Shown piece by piece: positions 56,424 through 64,000 of a DNA stretch of 64,000 nt. Origin of the DNA: Mucilaginibacter gossypiicola (GTDB taxonomy: Bacteria > Bacteroidota > Bacteroidia > Sphingobacteriales > Sphingobacteriaceae). The stretch covers positions 310,001 through 374,000 of the forward strand of contig NZ_FOCL01000001.1 of assembly GCF_900110105.1 (NCBI RefSeq). Reading direction: 5' to 3'. The position numbers and the translations under genes are program-made. The notes below the pieces were generated by a model that saw only the letters and a program-made list of their open reading frames with translations, searched no databases and was not told where the DNA came from. Positions within the stretch are counted from its first letter, which is position 1. Every line of letters begins with the position of its first letter.

Positions 56424-57455
56424 ATGGAATACAGACAATTAGGTGCATCTGGTTTGCGGGTGCCGGTATTGAGCTTTGGTACTGCCACATTTGGCGGTGG
56501 TAACGAGTTTTTTAAAGCATGGGGCAATACCCAGGTTGATGAGGCAAAAAAGCTGGTTAATATTTGCCTTGATGCCGGCGTTAACTTATTTGATACCGCT
56601 AACGTTTATTCGCAGGGTATTTCTGAAGAAATATTGGGGAAAGCACTGGAAGGTATCCGCAATGAAGTGCTGATTTCAACCAAGGCCACTTTTACGATGG
56701 GAAAAGGAGTTAACGACTTCGGTTCCTCACGTTATCACCTGATTAAGTCGGCCGAAGATAGTCTGCGCCGTTTAAATACCGACAGGATCGACGTTTATCA
56801 TATGCACGGTTTTGATGCTAACACGCCGGTTGAAGAAACATTAAGGGCGCTTGACGATCTGGTAACCAGTGGTAAGGTGCGTTACATTGCCTGCTCCAAT
56901 TTTTCGGGCTGGCATTTAATGAAATCACTATCTGTATCTGAAAGATACGGATGGAGCCGCTATGTTGCCCATCAGGCATATTATTCGCTGCTTAACCGCG
57001 AGTTTGAATGGGAACTGATGCCATTAGGTATCGATCAAAAAGTAAGTACCATTGTTTGGAGCCCGCTGTCATCAGGTCAGCTAAGCGGCAAGTTTAGAAG
57101 AGGACAACCAATCCCCGAAAGTTCAAGAACGGTACAGGGTGGTGCACATGGCCCGGCCACAAATTTTGATCATTTGTACAATATTATTGATGCGCTTGAT
57201 GAAGTTGCCGAAGAAACAGGCAAATCAGTAGCGCAGGTTGCATTGAACTGGTTACTGCAAAGGCCTACTGTTGCCAACCTGGTAATTGGTGCACGCAACG
57301 AAGAACAGCTTAAGCAAAACCTCGGCGCCATTGGTTGGAATTTAACTGTTGATCAGGTTAAAAAACTGGATGCCGCCAGCGAGGTGGACCCAATATATCC
57401 GTACTGGCACCAGCGCCAAAACTTAAAGCTGGTACCGCTGCCAATACAGTATTAA
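56424..57455 (+). CDS. Aldo/keto reductase
   Basis: 343 residues, a TIM-barrel NADPH-dependent oxidoreductase. The catalytic tetrad is visible: D57 (FDTANVYS), Y62, K87 (ISTKATF) and H128 (VYHMHGFD). The NADPH-binding end shows VANLVIGARNEEQLKQNLGAIGW. The length and the LSFGTATFGGG start fit the YghZ/Kv-beta-like group. The substrate is not known. It is a single-gene unit between its own -7 box and a 24-bp hairpin. Confidence 0.94.
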   Translation: MEYRQLGASGLRVPVLSFGTATFGGGNEFFKAWGNTQVDEAKKLVNICLDAGVNLFDTANVYSQGISEEILGKALEGIRNEVLISTKATFTMGKGVNDFGSSRYHLIKSAEDSLRRLNTDRIDVYHMHGFDANTPVEETLRALDDLVTSGKVRYIACSNFSGWHLMKSLSVSERYGWSRYVAHQAYYSLLNREFEWELMPLGIDQKVSTIVWSPLSSGQLSGKFRRGQPIPESSRTVQGGAHGPATNFDHLYNIIDALDEVAEETGKSVAQVALNWLLQRPTVANLVIGARNEEQLKQNLGAIGWNLTVDQVKKLDAASEVDPIYPYWHQRQNLKLVPLPIQY

Positions 57456-57457
57456 AT

Positions 57458-57509
57458 GTATTTAACAAGAAAGCTTACGTAGTTTTACGTAAGCTTTCTT
57501 GTTAAATAC
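57458..57509 (+). terminator. 24-bp perfect hairpin after the aldo/keto reductase
   Basis: 57458-57481 pairs with 57486-57509 around a 4-base loop (GTTT). It begins 3 bases after the stop codon. There is no T tract outside the stem. The core CTTACGTAGTTTT resembles that of the palindrome at 53388-53420. Confidence 0.7.
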
Positions 57510-57545
57510 CGTAACAGCACGCTGTTATGGTTATACTGATTCGTT

Positions 57546-57553
57546 TAGTTTTG
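57546..57553 (+). promoter_or_regulatory. -7 box before the putative amidase gene
   Basis: TAGTTTTG matches TAnnTTTG, about 70 bases before ATG 57623. Confidence 0.45.
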
Positions 57554-57622
57554 TCTTAAAGGTAATACGATATTGGCTATTACAATATCTAAACCTTATC
57601 ACTTTTTAAAAACCTTTCCTTT

Positions 57623-58441
57623 ATGATCAAAAAACAGTACCTCAAAGAAATAGTTATATCGGCTACCCAGCAAAAAGGTAATGCTTCCAATAATCAAAAA
57701 GAAGTATCCAAAATTCAAAGCTGGCTAAATCTGTATGCGGTTACTAATCCTTCGGCAGGCACTGCTACAGGCATTGATGGTAGTTTTGGCCCCGGTACTG
57801 AAACGGCAGTTAAAAATTTTCAAAAAGCGAAAGGTCTGTCCCAAACAGGTATTGTTGATAACAACGTTTTTGCAGCATTAACTCAGCCCATGGTAAATGC
57901 ATTCAAAAGTCCTGTTACCGGTACCGGCCTTAGGGAGTTGATTGTAAATACCGCAATGCAGCATTTAAGCAACGCGCCTTTTGAACTTGTCATAAAGGGG
58001 CAAAGTAATAGCGGGCCGTGGGTGAGGGCTTACATGGATAATAATGAAGGTACGCCATGGTTTTGGTGCATGGGCTTTGTGCAAACTATCATTGATCAGG
58101 CCGCAACACAATTAGGAAAAGATTTTCGTACGCTTATGCCGCTTACCTACAGTTGCGATACTGTGGGCACTACCGGTATCAGTAAAGGTTTGCTAAGTCG
58201 CGTGGCAACAGTAAGGGCTAATCCTTCAATAGTTAAGCCTGGTGATATTTTCCTGGTTCAAAAAACACCTAACGATTGGTTTCATACCGGTCTCATTACC
58301 GGTGTGCACGGCGATTTGTTTGATACCATTGAAGGAAATACCAATACCGATGGCAGTAGTAATGGAAACGGCGTATATAAACGTGTACGTAATTTCCAAA
58401 CATCAAAGCTGGATGTATTTTCAATACAGCCACTTGTATAA
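57623..58441 (+). CDS. Peptidoglycan-binding protein with CHAP/NlpC-like putative amidase domain
   Basis: 272 residues. Residues ~24-90 are a PG_binding_1 domain (IQSWLNLYAV, GIDGSFGPGTETAVKNFQKAKGLSQTGIVD). Residues ~102-272 look like a cysteine amidase/peptidase: candidate triad C149 (WFWCMGF), H221 (DWFHTGLIT) and E237 (IEGNTN), with PGDIFLV before the His, as in CHAP or NlpC/P60 folds. There is no signal peptide or membrane segment, which is odd for a wall enzyme and recalls phage endolysins or effectors delivered by another route. No holin, phage or secretion genes are adjacent. Confidence 0.8.
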   Translation: MIKKQYLKEIVISATQQKGNASNNQKEVSKIQSWLNLYAVTNPSAGTATGIDGSFGPGTETAVKNFQKAKGLSQTGIVDNNVFAALTQPMVNAFKSPVTGTGLRELIVNTAMQHLSNAPFELVIKGQSNSGPWVRAYMDNNEGTPWFWCMGFVQTIIDQAATQLGKDFRTLMPLTYSCDTVGTTGISKGLLSRVATVRANPSIVKPGDIFLVQKTPNDWFHTGLITGVHGDLFDTIEGNTNTDGSSNGNGVYKRVRNFQTSKLDVFSIQPLV

Positions 58442-58470
58442 TAGCTTTCCCTGCAATTAATACCCCCTTG

Positions 58471-58498
58471 AGCCCCGTTTAGGGGCTTTCTGTTTTTT
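58471..58498 (+). terminator. Rho-independent terminator
   Basis: AGCCCC (58471-58476) pairs with GGGGCT (58482-58487) around a 5-base loop, followed by a T-rich tail. It lies 30 bases after the putative amidase gene. Confidence 0.85.
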
Positions 58499-58511
58499 GG
58501 GAAACCTGAAT

Positions 58512-58592
58512 GCTTAAGGCAGAGAGCCGAAAGCTAAGCGGATGTTCCTTACAATATTTAATGCTTTTAGCTTTCTGCCTTGGGCTTTAAGC
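58512..58592. repeat. Palindromic repeat element, GCTTAAGGC family, copy 3
   Basis: Left arm starts GCTTAAGGCAGAGAGCC; the right arm ends GGGCTTTAAGC. The spacer is A/T-rich, about 25 bases. Related to the copies at 8524-8615 and 9907-10002. Confidence 0.7.
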
Positions 58593-58730
58593 TCAATTAA
58601 GTAACAGTTAAATTACAATTGCTTCATAAAAAAAATGCCTGATAGCTTTAGCCCTTTATAAATCTTAGCTAATTTGCGGCGCGGCCCGCCGGGTTACGCG
58701 TATTAAAACCCAATTAACCTGTTTTGAAAA

Positions 58731-60062
58731 ATGATTAACCGTCGAAAGTTTATTCAATCAACCGCTGTAGCGGGTACAAGTTTTTTACTTGCACCTCAAC
58801 TGTCAAAAGCTGCCGGATTTTTTAAGGGATCGCCTAATGAAAAAGTAGTAATAGGCATGATGGGCACCAACAGCCGGGGGCTGTACCTTGCCCAAAGTTT
58901 TGCTAAACTGCCTAATGTAGAGATCGGGTATATCTGCGATGTTGATTCGAACGTGGTTGCTAAAACGATTGATGCAATCTATAAACAAACAGGAAAAAAG
59001 CCGCAGGGTTTAACAGATATCCGCAAAATGCTGGAGATAAAGGATATTGATGCTGTAGTAGTTGCTCCGCCCGATCATTGGCATGCGCCCGCAACAATTA
59101 TGGCTTGCCAGGCCGGTAAACATGTTTATGTCGAAAAACCATGCAGCCATAATCCGCATGAAGGGGAGATGGCTGTTGAAGCGGCAAGTAAATATAAACG
59201 ACTGGTGCAAATGGGGAGCCAGCGCCGTTCGTTTTCTAATGTGCAGGCCATGGTAAAAGAACTGCATGAGGGCGTGATAGGTCGTACTTATTATGCAAAG
59301 GGTTGGTATACCAATCACCGTGCAAGTATTGGCAAAGGTAAACAGGTACCGGTGCCTGCTAATTTAAATTACGATTTATGGCAGGGCCCAGCACCAAGAA
59401 AGCCTTATCAGGATAACCTGATCCATTATAACTGGCATTGGTTTTGGAATTGGGGCACAGGTGAGGCATTGAACAACGGCACGCACGAACTTGACGTAAT
59501 TCGTTGGGGGCTTGGTGTTGACTATCCAAACAAGGTAGTGTCAACAGGCGGCCGGTTCCATTTTGACGACGATTGGCAGACACCCGATACTCAAAATATA
59601 CTTTACAATTTCCCCAATAACACAGCGGCCGAATGGGAATGTCGTAGCTGCAATGGCTTCGATATCGAAAAATTAAGCAGGGGAGTGGTGTTTTATGGCG
59701 ATAAAGGAACGCTGTTTTATGACAGTGGCAATAGCTATCGCGTTTATGACGGTGATAACAAACTGATAAAAGAGATTAAAGACGATACCAAAGTAGATGG
59801 CACCAATAAAGTAAGCCCAACTGAGGCACTGGACGGCTTCCATATGAAAAACTTTGCCGATTCGATACGTGGGACGGATAAGCTGAACTGTCCGATTGAG
59901 ATTGGTTTTAAATCAACCCTGTTGCCGCAATTAGGTAATATCTCATACCGTGTTGATCGGGTGTTGCATATTGATCCGAATAACGGCCATATATTGAAGG
60001 ATCCCGAAGCACAAAAACTTTGGAGCAGGGAGTATGAGAAAGGTTGGGAGGTAAAGGTATAA
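58731..60062 (+). CDS. Tat-exported Gfo/Idh/MocA family oxidoreductase
   Basis: 443 residues. It starts with a twin-arginine signal (RR at 4-5, RRKFIQS, hydrophobic stretch, cleavage near SKA at 27), so the folded enzyme with its nicotinamide cofactor is probably exported. Rossmann domain from about 40 (GMMGTNSRG, 42-50), the family motif EKP at 135-137 (VEKPCSHNP), and a C-terminal alpha/beta domain with GTHELDVIRWGL. Members oxidise or reduce sugars and their derivatives, often to 3-keto sugars. The DUF1080 protein that follows could act on that product. Confidence 0.92.
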   Translation: MINRRKFIQSTAVAGTSFLLAPQLSKAAGFFKGSPNEKVVIGMMGTNSRGLYLAQSFAKLPNVEIGYICDVDSNVVAKTIDAIYKQTGKKPQGLTDIRKMLEIKDIDAVVVAPPDHWHAPATIMACQAGKHVYVEKPCSHNPHEGEMAVEAASKYKRLVQMGSQRRSFSNVQAMVKELHEGVIGRTYYAKGWYTNHRASIGKGKQVPVPANLNYDLWQGPAPRKPYQDNLIHYNWHWFWNWGTGEALNNGTHELDVIRWGLGVDYPNKVVSTGGRFHFDDDWQTPDTQNILYNFPNNTAAEWECRSCNGFDIEKLSRGVVFYGDKGTLFYDSGNSYRVYDGDNKLIKEIKDDTKVDGTNKVSPTEALDGFHMKNFADSIRGTDKLNCPIEIGFKSTLLPQLGNISYRVDRVLHIDPNNGHILKDPEAQKLWSREYEKGWEVKV

Positions 60063-60076
60063 ATGTCTATGTCTTT

Positions 60077-60174
60077 ATGTCATTGCGAGGAGGAACGACG
60101 AAGCAATCTCTTAGCTGTGCATGCCGAAAAAAGCATTGGCGACGAGATTGCAGCGCTATCGCTCGCAATGACAT
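60077..60174. repeat. Palindromic repeat element, TGTCATTGCGAG family, copy 1
   Basis: 98 bases with perfect 13-bp terminal inverted repeats (60077-60089 and 60162-60174) and an inner pair GCAATCTC/GAGATTGC. A second copy in the same orientation lies at 61580-61676. The pair brackets the DUF1080 gene. The left part translates into the familiar spurious peptide MSLRGGTTKQS. Confidence 0.88.
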
Positions 60175-60206
60175 CTATTTAAAATCAAACAAGAAAATAT
60201 CAATCA

Positions 60207-61568
60207 ATGAAAAAAATAATCTACCCTGCAATTATGCTTTTGGCGTCAACGGCATTGAGTCCTGCAAGCGCGCAAACCAAATTATTTGATGGTAAAACCC
60301 TTAAAGGCTGGAAACGGCTTGCCGGCAATGCCGATTATAAAGTAGAAGATGGGGCTATTGTTGGCACCACCGTACTTAACTCGGGCAATTCATTCCTGGC
60401 TACCGAAAAGGAATACGGCAATTTTATACTGGAGCTGGATGCTAAAATTGAAAGCGAGCTAAGTAACTCGGGCGTGCAAACCCGTAGCCATTTTGACCCT
60501 GAAGGTAATAAAGGCAAAGGCAAAGTATATGGCAGGCAGTTTGAGATCGACCCATCATCACGTAAATGGACAGGTGGCATCTATGATGAAGGTCGGCGCG
60601 ATTGGCTTTATCCGCTTGATCTGAACCCAAAGGCTAAGGAGGCCTTTAAAGTAGGTGAATACAATCACATTAAAATTGAATGCATTGGCAATGAAATGAA
60701 AACCTGGGTAAACGGTGTACCAGCCGGCTACGTAGTTGATACCGTTGACAGCAGAGGCTTTATAGCATTACAGGTGCATGCCGTAAGCGAAGAAAAACAG
60801 GCTAATAAAAAAGTATACTTCAAAAACATTATTATCAAGACCACTAACTTAAAGGCTACTCCATTCCCAAAGGATGTGTATGTGGTTAACCTTACACCAA
60901 ACAGCATAACAACTGCCGAAAAGGCAAACGGCTGGAAGTTATTGTACGATGGTAAAACCAATACCGGCTGGCGAGGTGCAACCCTTAAAGGTTTCCCTGA
61001 AAAAGGCTGGGAATATGCTAACGGCACCATGCACGTATTGCCATCTGCGGGGCAGGAAGAATCAGGCGGCGGCGATATCGTAACCAATGATAATTATAGT
61101 GCTTTTGACCTGTCGTTTGAATTTAAACTTACTCCGGGTGCTAATAGTGGTGTTAAATATTTTGTAACCCTGTCCGAAGTTACCAAGGGGTCAGCTATTG
61201 GTCTGGAATACCAGGTACTTGATGATAAACTGCACCCCGATGCCAAACTTGGCCGTGATGGCGACCGTACTTTAGCCTCGTTGTACGACCTCATCAAAGC
61301 CAATAAACAAGAGCGTTTTGTGCACCCTATAGGAGCATGGAATATCGGTCGCGTGGTGGTATATCCAAATAATCACGTCGAACACTATCTGAATGGGGTA
61401 AAAGTATTAGAATATGAACGCGGTTCAACAGCTTTCCGTGATTTGGTAGCTATCAGCAAATATAAGATCTGGAAAAACTTTGGTGAAGCTGCTGAAGGGC
61501 ATTTGTTATTGCAGGATCATGGCAATGAAGTGTTTTTCAGAAGTATCAAGGTTAGGGAACTGAAGTAG
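60207..61568 (+). CDS. Secreted protein with two DUF1080 domains
   Basis: 453 residues with a signal peptide ending at SAQ (21-23). It holds two tandem DUF1080 concanavalin-like domains: ~24-215 (KLFDGKTLKGWKRL, SGVQTRSHFDPEG, GRQFEIDPSS) and ~230-453 (KLLYDGKTNTGWRG, NSGVKYFVTLSE, GLEYQVLDDKLHPDA). DUF1080 proteins are linked to 3-keto-disaccharide hydrolysis. It follows the Tat-exported oxidoreductase and probably works with it outside the cytoplasm on a 3-keto sugar. It is flanked on both sides by copies of one palindromic repeat. Confidence 0.92.
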   Translation: MKKIIYPAIMLLASTALSPASAQTKLFDGKTLKGWKRLAGNADYKVEDGAIVGTTVLNSGNSFLATEKEYGNFILELDAKIESELSNSGVQTRSHFDPEGNKGKGKVYGRQFEIDPSSRKWTGGIYDEGRRDWLYPLDLNPKAKEAFKVGEYNHIKIECIGNEMKTWVNGVPAGYVVDTVDSRGFIALQVHAVSEEKQANKKVYFKNIIIKTTNLKATPFPKDVYVVNLTPNSITTAEKANGWKLLYDGKTNTGWRGATLKGFPEKGWEYANGTMHVLPSAGQEESGGGDIVTNDNYSAFDLSFEFKLTPGANSGVKYFVTLSEVTKGSAIGLEYQVLDDKLHPDAKLGRDGDRTLASLYDLIKANKQERFVHPIGAWNIGRVVVYPNNHVEHYLNGVKVLEYERGSTAFRDLVAISKYKIWKNFGEAAEGHLLLQDHGNEVFFRSIKVRELK

Positions 61569-61579
61569 TAATATTCATT

Positions 61580-61676
61580 ATGTCATTGCGAGGAGGAACG
61601 ACGCGGCAATCTCGTAGCTATGCATCTTCGATATGCATTGGCTACGAGATTGCCACGCTATCGCTCGCAATGACAT
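61580..61676. repeat. Palindromic repeat element, TGTCATTGCGAG family, copy 2
   Basis: 97 bases. Same ends as copy 1 (ATGTCATTGCGAG and CTCGCAATGACAT) with a perfect inner 13-bp pair (GCAATCTCGTAGC with GCTACGAGATTGC). It lies 11 bases after the DUF1080 stop codon and may act as the transcription end between converging genes. Confidence 0.88.
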
Positions 61677-61699
61677 GTTTTTTTGTTGCGCTACGAACT

Positions 61700-62728
61700 T
61701 TACAACGAACTCCTCAACCTCATCGTAAATGGCACAGCAAAATGCTCATGGCAATTGTTCAAAGCAAACTCAGCTGCTTTGCTGCCCATGAGTTTAAAAT
61801 CGGTTGATATGGTGGTAATACCGTCAAGAATGATCTCTTTGAGCGCCGTTTCATTATAGGATATCACACCCACATCTTTAGCTACCTTCAAATCAGAGGC
61901 GATGATCTTTTTAACGAGGTCAACCAAGTCATCCTCTGTAAGACTAATATATACGGTGTTTTTCTGGATGGTTTCTGTAGATAGCGTTTCAACTATGCCG
62001 TATTCAAAGGCGTATTGCCTGCAAAAATTCAGGAAACCTTTCATGATCTCTTTAGAGTGATAGGTTTTACCGGGGAAGATCAACTTGAGCGTATGATATT
62101 TACTCAGGTTGTCCAGCATGCTTTTCAATGCCTCGTAAACATCCGTAGCAAAGTTTTCATATATCGCTGCAAATTTGCCGTTTACACCCGGAACCAGGTT
62201 ATCCAACAAAATCAGTTTATCCTTAGGGATGGTGTTAATGATTTCATGCGCTTTTGTTTCATTATCTATGAAATGCGGGATAACGATGTATTTGGCATAA
62301 TCGGCCTGGATACTTTCTGTGATGATCTTTTTAAAGAAGTAAAAATCATTATTGTAGATATAAAAATCAATTGCCGCTTGCTCGCCAATGGTAGCTACAA
62401 AGGCATCATAAATAATCTTTTTATGAGCGCTAAGCTTGTTGAACAGCAAGAAGATCTTGAGCGGCTTCTGAAAATCGGTATTTGAAATAAAAAAACCTTT
62501 TCCCGGCACCGAACTTACAATTCCTTTTTCTTTCAATTCCTTGTAAACCCTTTCAATGGTATTGCGTGAAGTATCCAGCGCATAGCTTAAATCATTGATA
62601 GAAGGAAGCATATCGTCCTTTACTATTTGCCCGCTTTCAATAGCCCTGATAATAGCATTAGATAGTTGCAGGTACTTAGGCGTAATGGAGTACTCGTCTA
62701 TCGATAAGATCTTTAAATAATTCTTCAC
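61700..62728 (-). CDS. GntR-family transcriptional regulator with LacI-like ligand domain
   Basis: 342 residues, start GTG 62728. Residues ~18-82 are a GntR winged helix-turn-helix (YLQLSNAIIRAIESGQI, LPSINDLSYALDTSRNTIERVYKELKEKGI, PGKGFFI). The rest (~90-342) resembles a LacI/periplasmic-binding sugar sensor (KLILLDN, VGVISYNETALKEIILDGITTISTDF). Such GntR-LacI fusions sense sugars in Bacteroidota. It converges on the oxidoreductase/DUF1080 pair and may control that locus. The -7 box lies 4 bases before the start codon, so the message is nearly leaderless. Confidence 0.92.
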   Translation of the reverse strand: MKNYLKILSIDEYSITPKYLQLSNAIIRAIESGQIVKDDMLPSINDLSYALDTSRNTIERVYKELKEKGIVSSVPGKGFFISNTDFQKPLKIFLLFNKLSAHKKIIYDAFVATIGEQAAIDFYIYNNDFYFFKKIITESIQADYAKYIVIPHFIDNETKAHEIINTIPKDKLILLDNLVPGVNGKFAAIYENFATDVYEALKSMLDNLSKYHTLKLIFPGKTYHSKEIMKGFLNFCRQYAFEYGIVETLSTETIQKNTVYISLTEDDLVDLVKKIIASDLKVAKDVGVISYNETALKEIILDGITTISTDFKLMGSKAAEFALNNCHEHFAVPFTMRLRSSL

Positions 62729-62732
62729 AACA

Positions 62733-62740
62733 CAAATGTA
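62733..62740 (-). promoter_or_regulatory. -7 box before the GntR regulator
   Basis: On the minus strand TACATTTG, a full match to TAnnTTTG, ending 4 bases before GTG 62728. A TTG lies 25 bases further upstream, slightly too far for the consensus. Confidence 0.5.
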
Positions 62741-62843
62741 ATATTTGAAAGCGCATTTTTACCCTCAACAGGATAGACAAAGACGGTTATGTCGAGCTTT
62801 ATCGGTCAATATAGAATCAACGAAATCAGCGTAATCAAAAAAC

Positions 62844-63857
62844 TCAGCGGTCTTTCTTTTTAAACGCATAATACAAATACCCCAATGCCGGTAATATAAA
62901 TAAGCTGCCTACCAATAAACCAATACCTAAGTCATCAATACTGTTGCTGTTGGCGTGTTCGGTAAGTAAGGACATCGAACTGCCATCCTTAAAAATAACA
63001 AACCTTGGGAAGCGTGAAAACCCAACCGATATTAATATCATACACACCTGGAAAGCTGCCAGTACCCTGATCCATTGCCGGTTGCGGCGATGTGATATGA
63101 TCAGATAAAGTACAGCTAATGAAATTGTTGCAGCTATTACCGCAACTAAACTCACAGGGTTGCCAAAAATCCAGTTAGCCAGGCGAACATGCTCAAAATG
63201 AGAAGCCAGGAACACTAATGCGCCACATATTACGGCAGCAATGTTCATGATTTTTGCCTTGCGGATATAGCGCTTGATTTCGTCAATGTCTTCAGTTTCG
63301 CCCACTATATAAATAGCTGCAAGGAAGCCGCACAACGCCACGGTAAAAAAGCCAACGGATACCGAAAACCAATTAAACCAGCTAAATATGTAGGCATGTA
63401 CAAAATCGGTGGCTTTGGGATCAATCTGTCCGGATAAAGCGCTGCCCGCAATGATTCCTAAAAACAACGGTGTAACAAAGCTCGAATAAACGAATATATG
63501 GGTATAAAAGGCCTGCGTCTTTTCGTCTTTAATAGCATCATAGTTACGGAATGAAAATGCCGTACCCCGGGCAATTACACCAAGCAGCATTATCAATAAC
63601 GGAATATGCAGGTAAATACACATTTCGCTGTAAATAACCGGGAATCCTACAAATAACACCACTACGGTAATGATAAGCCACATGTGATTAGCCTCCCAAA
63701 TGGGGCCAATGGCCTGGTACATGATTTTGCGGGTACGATGTTTATTATCTGTCGATGTGAAAAGTTCAATTATGCCCGCACCAAAATCAGCTCCGCCCAG
63801 TAAAAAGTAAAGGGTGATTGCAGCAAAAAGGAAAAGGATTACAATATATAGCATCAT
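62844..63857 (-). CDS. cydB: Cytochrome bd quinol oxidase, subunit II
   Basis: 337 residues with about eight or nine membrane segments. It starts LYIVILFLFAAITLYFLLGGADFGAGIIELF, which is the family signature, and has GPIWEANHMWLIITVVVLFVGFP and RGTAFSFRNYD. Together with subunit I it oxidises quinol and reduces oxygen to water with high affinity. The start overlaps the cydA stop by 4 bases (ATGA on the minus strand). No small CydX-type gene is seen after it. Confidence 0.96.
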   Translation of the reverse strand: MMLYIVILFLFAAITLYFLLGGADFGAGIIELFTSTDNKHRTRKIMYQAIGPIWEANHMWLIITVVVLFVGFPVIYSEMCIYLHIPLLIMLLGVIARGTAFSFRNYDAIKDEKTQAFYTHIFVYSSFVTPLFLGIIAGSALSGQIDPKATDFVHAYIFSWFNWFSVSVGFFTVALCGFLAAIYIVGETEDIDEIKRYIRKAKIMNIAAVICGALVFLASHFEHVRLANWIFGNPVSLVAVIAATISLAVLYLIISHRRNRQWIRVLAAFQVCMILISVGFSRFPRFVIFKDGSSMSLLTEHANSNSIDDLGIGLLVGSLFILPALGYLYYAFKKKDR

Positions 63858-64000
63858 GACTGAGCGGTTTTGCGGTCATACAATTCAGGCACCATCTGGA
63901 TCTGCCTTTTTAATAGGAATATTACAGCTATGCTCAGCGTAAAGTAAATAAAGCTGAACAGGTAAAACGAATACTGAATGCCGGGCATTGGTGTAACCGC
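63854..64000 (-). CDS. cydA: Cytochrome bd quinol oxidase, subunit I, C-terminal end
   Basis: The last 48 codons of the gene are visible, running off the right edge; the stop TGA is at 63854-63856. The peptide has one membrane segment (SFYLFSFIYFTLSIAVIFLL) followed by a basic tail (KRQIQMVPELYDRK). Identification rests on the overlap with cydB and on the CydA-like last helix, since the haem-binding part is outside the window. Confidence 0.85.
   Translation of the reverse strand, partial: AVTPMPGIQYSFYLFSFIYFTLSIAVIFLLKRQIQMVPELYDRKTAQS

Noticed and set aside
60044..60289. Reading frame starting within the end of the oxidoreductase gene and containing MSLRGGTTKQS
   Set aside because: It is the translation of the palindromic repeat at 60077-60174; the same peptide start appears at 61580 from the second copy. 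It is a repeat artefact, not a gene.
61580..61807. Reading frame starting MSLRGGTTRQS
   Set aside because: It reads through the second copy of the repeat and then antisense into the GntR gene; no independent support.
62015..62485. 156-codon plus-strand frame inside the GntR gene
   Set aside because: Antisense to the ligand-binding domain; no supporting signal.
1..64000. CRISPR arrays, tRNA/rRNA genes, transposases, prophage blocks
   Set aside because: Looked for evenly spaced direct repeats, cloverleaf-like sequences and typical transposase or phage proteins; none could be supported by reading alone.

Overview
The window looks like chromosome of a Bacteroidota bacterium of the family Sphingobacteriaceae, most like Mucilaginibacter or Pedobacter. 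This rests on two SusC/SusD pairs, an ECF sigma/FecR regulatory pair, a type IX secretion (T9SS) sorting tail, a hybrid sensor kinase with two-component propeller repeats, -7 boxes of the TAnnTTTG type, and several families of intergenic palindromic repeats. The genus is inferred from gene content only. No rRNA, tRNA, CRISPR array, transposase or phage block was recognised.

Region 1 (1-2.1 kb): the end of a T9SS-exported protein and a small membrane-tailed protein. Region 2 (2.1-15.1 kb): a complete assimilatory nitrate/nitrite island. cobA and a small conserved gene run leftward. nirB and nirD run rightward and end at a terminator. A second rightward unit holds an outer-membrane porin of the alginate-export family, the nitrate transporter narK, a nitrate reductase fused to its own FAD/[2Fe-2S] electron-input module, and a protein that looks like a catalytically dead nitrite/sulfite reductase scaffold ending in a rubredoxin. 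Together they take nitrate across both membranes and reduce it to ammonium; CobA makes the siroheme precursor for NirB.

Region 3 (15.1-27.3 kb): a secreted DUF1080 protein, then a PUL-like operon: ECF sigma factor, FecR anti-sigma factor, SusC with STN domain, SusD, and three exported phosphoesterases (calcineurin-like, nucleotide pyrophosphatase-like, endonuclease/exonuclease/phosphatase with VCBS repeats). It has the layout of a glycan locus but no glycosidase, so uptake of a phosphodiester or phosphorylated substrate is inferred. Region 4 (27.3-40.7 kb): DUF1003 protein, lipase maturation factor-like membrane protein, a large secreted propeller protein, a second SusC/SusD pair, a DUF6377-type regulator and a GH43 enzyme.

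Region 5 (40.9-57.5 kb): mostly housekeeping and signalling genes: HopJ-like protein, YajQ, ppk1-ppx, ubiX, DUF6265, mqo, a lipoprotein, a hybrid histidine kinase, VF530, a degenerate DEAD-box protein, truA, a CDGSH protein, a new small gene with a good promoter, and an aldo/keto reductase. Region 6 (57.6-64 kb): a peptidoglycan-binding putative amidase, a Tat-exported Gfo/Idh/MocA oxidoreductase, a two-domain DUF1080 protein bracketed by two copies of a ~97 bp palindromic repeat, a GntR regulator, and cydB with the end of cydA.

The most interesting points are the fused nitrate reductase with its rubredoxin-tailed pseudo-reductase partner, the phosphoesterase PUL, the DEAD-box protein that keeps Walker A but has lost motifs V and VI, and the repeat elements that bracket single genes.
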